From JAIVJN01 sp036732565 (GTDB lineage: Bacteria > Acidobacteriota > Vicinamibacteria > Vicinamibacterales > UBA2999): DNA of 6,431 bases. The position numbers were made by a program, and so were the translations under genes. The stretch lies in the NCBI GenBank assembly GCA_036732565.1, contig DAINCF010000419.1, forward strand, positions 1 through 6,431, written 5' to 3'. A model generated the notes under the pieces. It worked only from the letters and a program-made list of their open reading frames with translations, did not search any database and was not told the DNA's origin. Numbering within the stretch: position 1 is the first letter of the stretch; the number at the start of each line of letters is the position of its first letter. Positions 4,468-6,431 of the stretch are shown piece by piece.

Positions 4468-6431
4468 CTAGAACCGATGCAGCTCGCAGAACTCCAGCGG
4501 CTCGGTGCCCGCCAGGAACACTTCGCTGGTCACGCGCGGGCACGTGGGGAGCGCGATTCGGCCGGTGTCGCGGTCGATCTCGACGAAGCTGACCCCGGGC
4601 GGCGTCGCGAAGGGTTCGTTCTCGTGACCTGCCGTGCCCCGGATCATGAAGCTCGACCAGATCGGTAGCGCCGCCTGCGTGCCGCTCAGGCCGAGCGGCT
4701 GATTGTCGTCGAAGCCGACCCACACGACCGTCAGCAACTCCGGCGTGAAGCCGACGAACCAGGCGTCGCGCAGGTCGTTGGTCGTACCCGATTTCCCCGC
4801 GGCGTCGAGGGCAAACCCGGCCGCCCGCGCGCCGGCGCCGGTGCCTTCGTTGACGACGCTGCGCATCATGTTGGTCACCAGGAAGGTCGTGTCCTGCCGC
4901 GCGACCTCGCGCCCCTCGACCGTTTGCGGCGTCAGCGCGCGGCTGCCGGACACGACGCGGGTGATCGCACGGAGCGGCTTGGTTCGCCCCCCGTTCGGAA
5001 ACAGCGTGTAGGCCGACGCGACCTCGAGCGGCGTCAACTCGAAGACGCCGAGCGCCATCGACGGATAGCCATAAAACTCGGTTTCGCCGACGTCGAGGCG
5101 CTTCCACAGCCCGGCGACGCGCTCGAACCCGGTTTGATCGCCCACCTTGATGGTGGCGATGTTGCGCGACAGCGCGAGCGCCCGACGCAGCGTGACGTGC
5201 CCGTCGTACTCGTCCTCGTAGTTGCGGGGAGCCCACTCCTGCTCGTTGACGGTCCACACGGTGGGCTCATCCCAGACCAGCGTGGCCGGGGTGACGTCGG
5301 CGCGCCCTTCCTCGGCCGCGCGCTCGAAGGCCGTGAGGTAGACGAACGGCTTGAACGTCGAGCCCGGCTGTCGCCGTGCATCGATCGCGCGATTGAACTG
5401 CGACTGGTTGTACGACCGGCCGCCGACCAGCGCGAGAATCTCACCCGAGCGGGGATCGACAGCAATCAGCGCCGCCTGCGCCCGTCGTCCGCCGCTCCGT
5501 CGCCGTTTGGCGAGCGTTTCGTCCACGCGGGCGAGGCCCTCGCGCACGGCGTCCTGCGCGTACCGCTGCAAGTTCAGATCGAGCGTGGAATACACATCCA
5601 GCACCCCGGTCTGCGACGTGATGCCGGGGAACTCCTTCGACAGCGTGCTGCTCAAGTAGTCGATGAAATACGGCGCTTCGTTGTCGACGGCGCGCGCGAC
5701 GACCGTCACCGGGTCATGCGCGGCACGGTCGGTGATGTCCTGCGGCACGTATCCGCTGTCCGCCATCGCCTGGAGGACGATGTTGCGGCGGTCCTTGGCC
5801 TTCTCGAGGCTGGTGAACGGCGAGTGATTGTAAGGAGACTGGATCACGCCCGCGATGAGCGCGGCTTCGGGGAGGGACAGATTCCGCACGTCCTTGGCGA
5901 AGAAGATCCGCGCGGCCTCGGCAACGCCGTGAATGGCGAACGAGCCGCGATGTCCAAGATACACATCGTTGAGATAGAGCTCGAGAATCTCGTCCTTGGT
6001 CGCTTTGGTCTCCAGGATGAGCGACATGAACTGCTCGAGGATCTTGCGCCGCCAGGATCGCTGACCGCTCTGCTGCTCCGCGGCCAGCTCCTCGGTGAGA
6101 AAGAAGTTGCGCGCGAGCTGCTGGGTGATGGTGCTGGCGCCTTCGAGGTAGCGACGGTTGCCGCGCAGGTTGGTCATCACCGCGCCCGCCACCCGAATCG
6201 GATCGACGCCGGGATGACTGTAGAAGCGTCGATCTTCGATTGCCAGAACGGCTTCCTTCATGCGCGCCGGAATCACATCCAGCGGCACACGCCGGCGCTT
6301 CTCGCGGGTCCCGGTCATCAGCGCGGTGAGCATCGGCGCGTCCAGCGTGACCGTGGCCGAGCGCTCGCCGCCAACCTCGATGCGCTCGATGCGAGTTGGC
6401 TTGGCGGGCGGGGCCGCGGCTGTCGCAGCCT
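4468..6431 (-). CDS. Class A penicillin-binding protein, PBP1b-like (N-terminus beyond the window)
   Basis: A bifunctional peptidoglycan synthase that polymerises lipid II and cross-links stem peptides at the outer face of the inner membrane. 653 codons are visible and the frame is open to the window edge. A methionine at 6333 is internal, because the residues before it already resemble the segment preceding the glycosyltransferase in PBP1b proteins. Counting from that methionine, the glycosyltransferase has EDRRFYSHPGVDP (33-45, catalytic E33), EGASTITQQLARN (64-76) and RRKILEQFMSLILE (95-108). The transpeptidase has STFK (325-328, nucleophile S325), SRN (389-391) and KSGTT (514-518). All are intact, so both activities are expected. 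The tail carries two cysteines (PTCPR and FCELH), a pattern seen in related proteins. The membrane anchor and any UB2H-type domain would lie outside. It ends 58 bp before xdhC and is probably a separate unit functionally. Confidence 0.95.
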   Translation of the reverse strand, partial: AATAAAPPAKPTRIERIEVGGERSATVTLDAPMLTALMTGTREKRRRVPLDVIPARMKEAVLAIEDRRFYSHPGVDPIRVAGAVMTNLRGNRRYLEGASTITQQLARNFFLTEELAAEQQSGQRSWRRKILEQFMSLILETKATKDEILELYLNDVYLGHRGSFAIHGVAEAARIFFAKDVRNLSLPEAALIAGVIQSPYNHSPFTSLEKAKDRRNIVLQAMADSGYVPQDITDRAAHDPVTVVARAVDNEAPYFIDYLSSTLSKEFPGITSQTGVLDVYSTLDLNLQRYAQDAVREGLARVDETLAKRRRSGGRRAQAALIAVDPRSGEILALVGGRSYNQSQFNRAIDARRQPGSTFKPFVYLTAFERAAEEGRADVTPATLVWDEPTVWTVNEQEWAPRNYEDEYDGHVTLRRALALSRNIATIKVGDQTGFERVAGLWKRLDVGETEFYGYPSMALGVFELTPLEVASAYTLFPNGGRTKPLRAITRVVSGSRALTPQTVEGREVARQDTTFLVTNMMRSVVNEGTGAGARAAGFALDAAGKSGTTNDLRDAWFVGFTPELLTVVWVGFDDNQPLGLSGTQAALPIWSSFMIRGTAGHENEPFATPPGVSFVEIDRDTGRIALPTCPRVTSEVFLAGTEPLEFCELHRF

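Noticed and set aside
3723..4592. A 289-codon plus-strand frame antisense to xdhC
   Set aside because: xdhC has all family motifs on the other strand; this translation matches nothing recognisable and has no ribosome site or promoter that I can see.
4406..5257. A 284-codon second frame on the minus strand within the penicillin-binding protein, ending in a repeat-encoded tail
   Set aside because: It is Arg-rich, has no domain and overlaps the transpeptidase region with its SRN and KSGTT motifs, in another frame. The tail simply translates the heptamer array.
4468..6333. Taking the methionine at 6333 as the start of the penicillin-binding protein
   Set aside because: The frame stays open to the window edge, the upstream residues resemble the segment before the glycosyltransferase in PBP1b-type proteins, and a start there would remove the membrane anchor.
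1..6431. CRISPR arrays, tRNA or rRNA genes, insertion sequences, toxin-antitoxin or defence genes
   Set aside because: Looked for on both strands; no spaced direct repeats, RNA gene signatures, transposase motifs or defence domains were seen.

Overview
This is a GC-rich bacterial window in which every gene I can support lies on the minus strand. Read in the direction of transcription (high to low coordinates) the order is: class A penicillin-binding protein (N-terminus beyond the window), XdhC/CoxI-family protein, ATZ/TRZ-type amidohydrolase, hrcA, grpE, dnaJ (C-terminal part beyond the window). Coding density is high and no gene-free stretch reaches 300 bases. A two-glycosidic-domain-style PBP1b-like enzyme, an HrcA/CIRCE heat-shock system and short GTAG-ended palindromes in the gaps would suit a high-GC Gram-negative such as an Acidobacteriota (Vicinamibacteria-like) lineage. 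That assignment is an impression, not something the window proves.

Region 4468-6431 encodes a bifunctional peptidoglycan synthase with intact glycosyltransferase and transpeptidase motifs. It is followed by a 35-bp array of a 7-bp tandem repeat framed by a 6-bp inverted repeat. A TATACT box then lies only six bases before the GTG start of xdhC, which predicts a leaderless or nearly leaderless transcript. The xdhC and amidohydrolase genes overlap by 49 bp and are probably co-transcribed. XdhC proteins serve molybdenum hydroxylases such as xanthine dehydrogenase, and the amidohydrolase has all the residues of an aminohydrolase acting on purine- or triazine-like rings. A purine-degradation or salvage role is therefore plausible, although no xanthine dehydrogenase structural genes are in view.

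Region 1-2163 is a heat-shock operon, hrcA-grpE-dnaJ. Its promoter has an extended -10 box and a CIRCE operator whose last base is the first base of the hrcA start codon, the expected target for autorepression by HrcA. dnaK is absent between grpE and dnaJ, which instead overlap by four bases (GTGA). Three copies of an approximately 30-bp palindromic repeat lie in the gaps around hrcA: one between hrcA and grpE, one abutting the hrcA -10 box, and one just after the amidohydrolase stop codon.

I found no undescribed defence or mobile system. The most interesting material is regulatory and repetitive: the CIRCE/start-codon overlap, the palindrome family, the heptamer array and the leaderless-type xdhC promoter.
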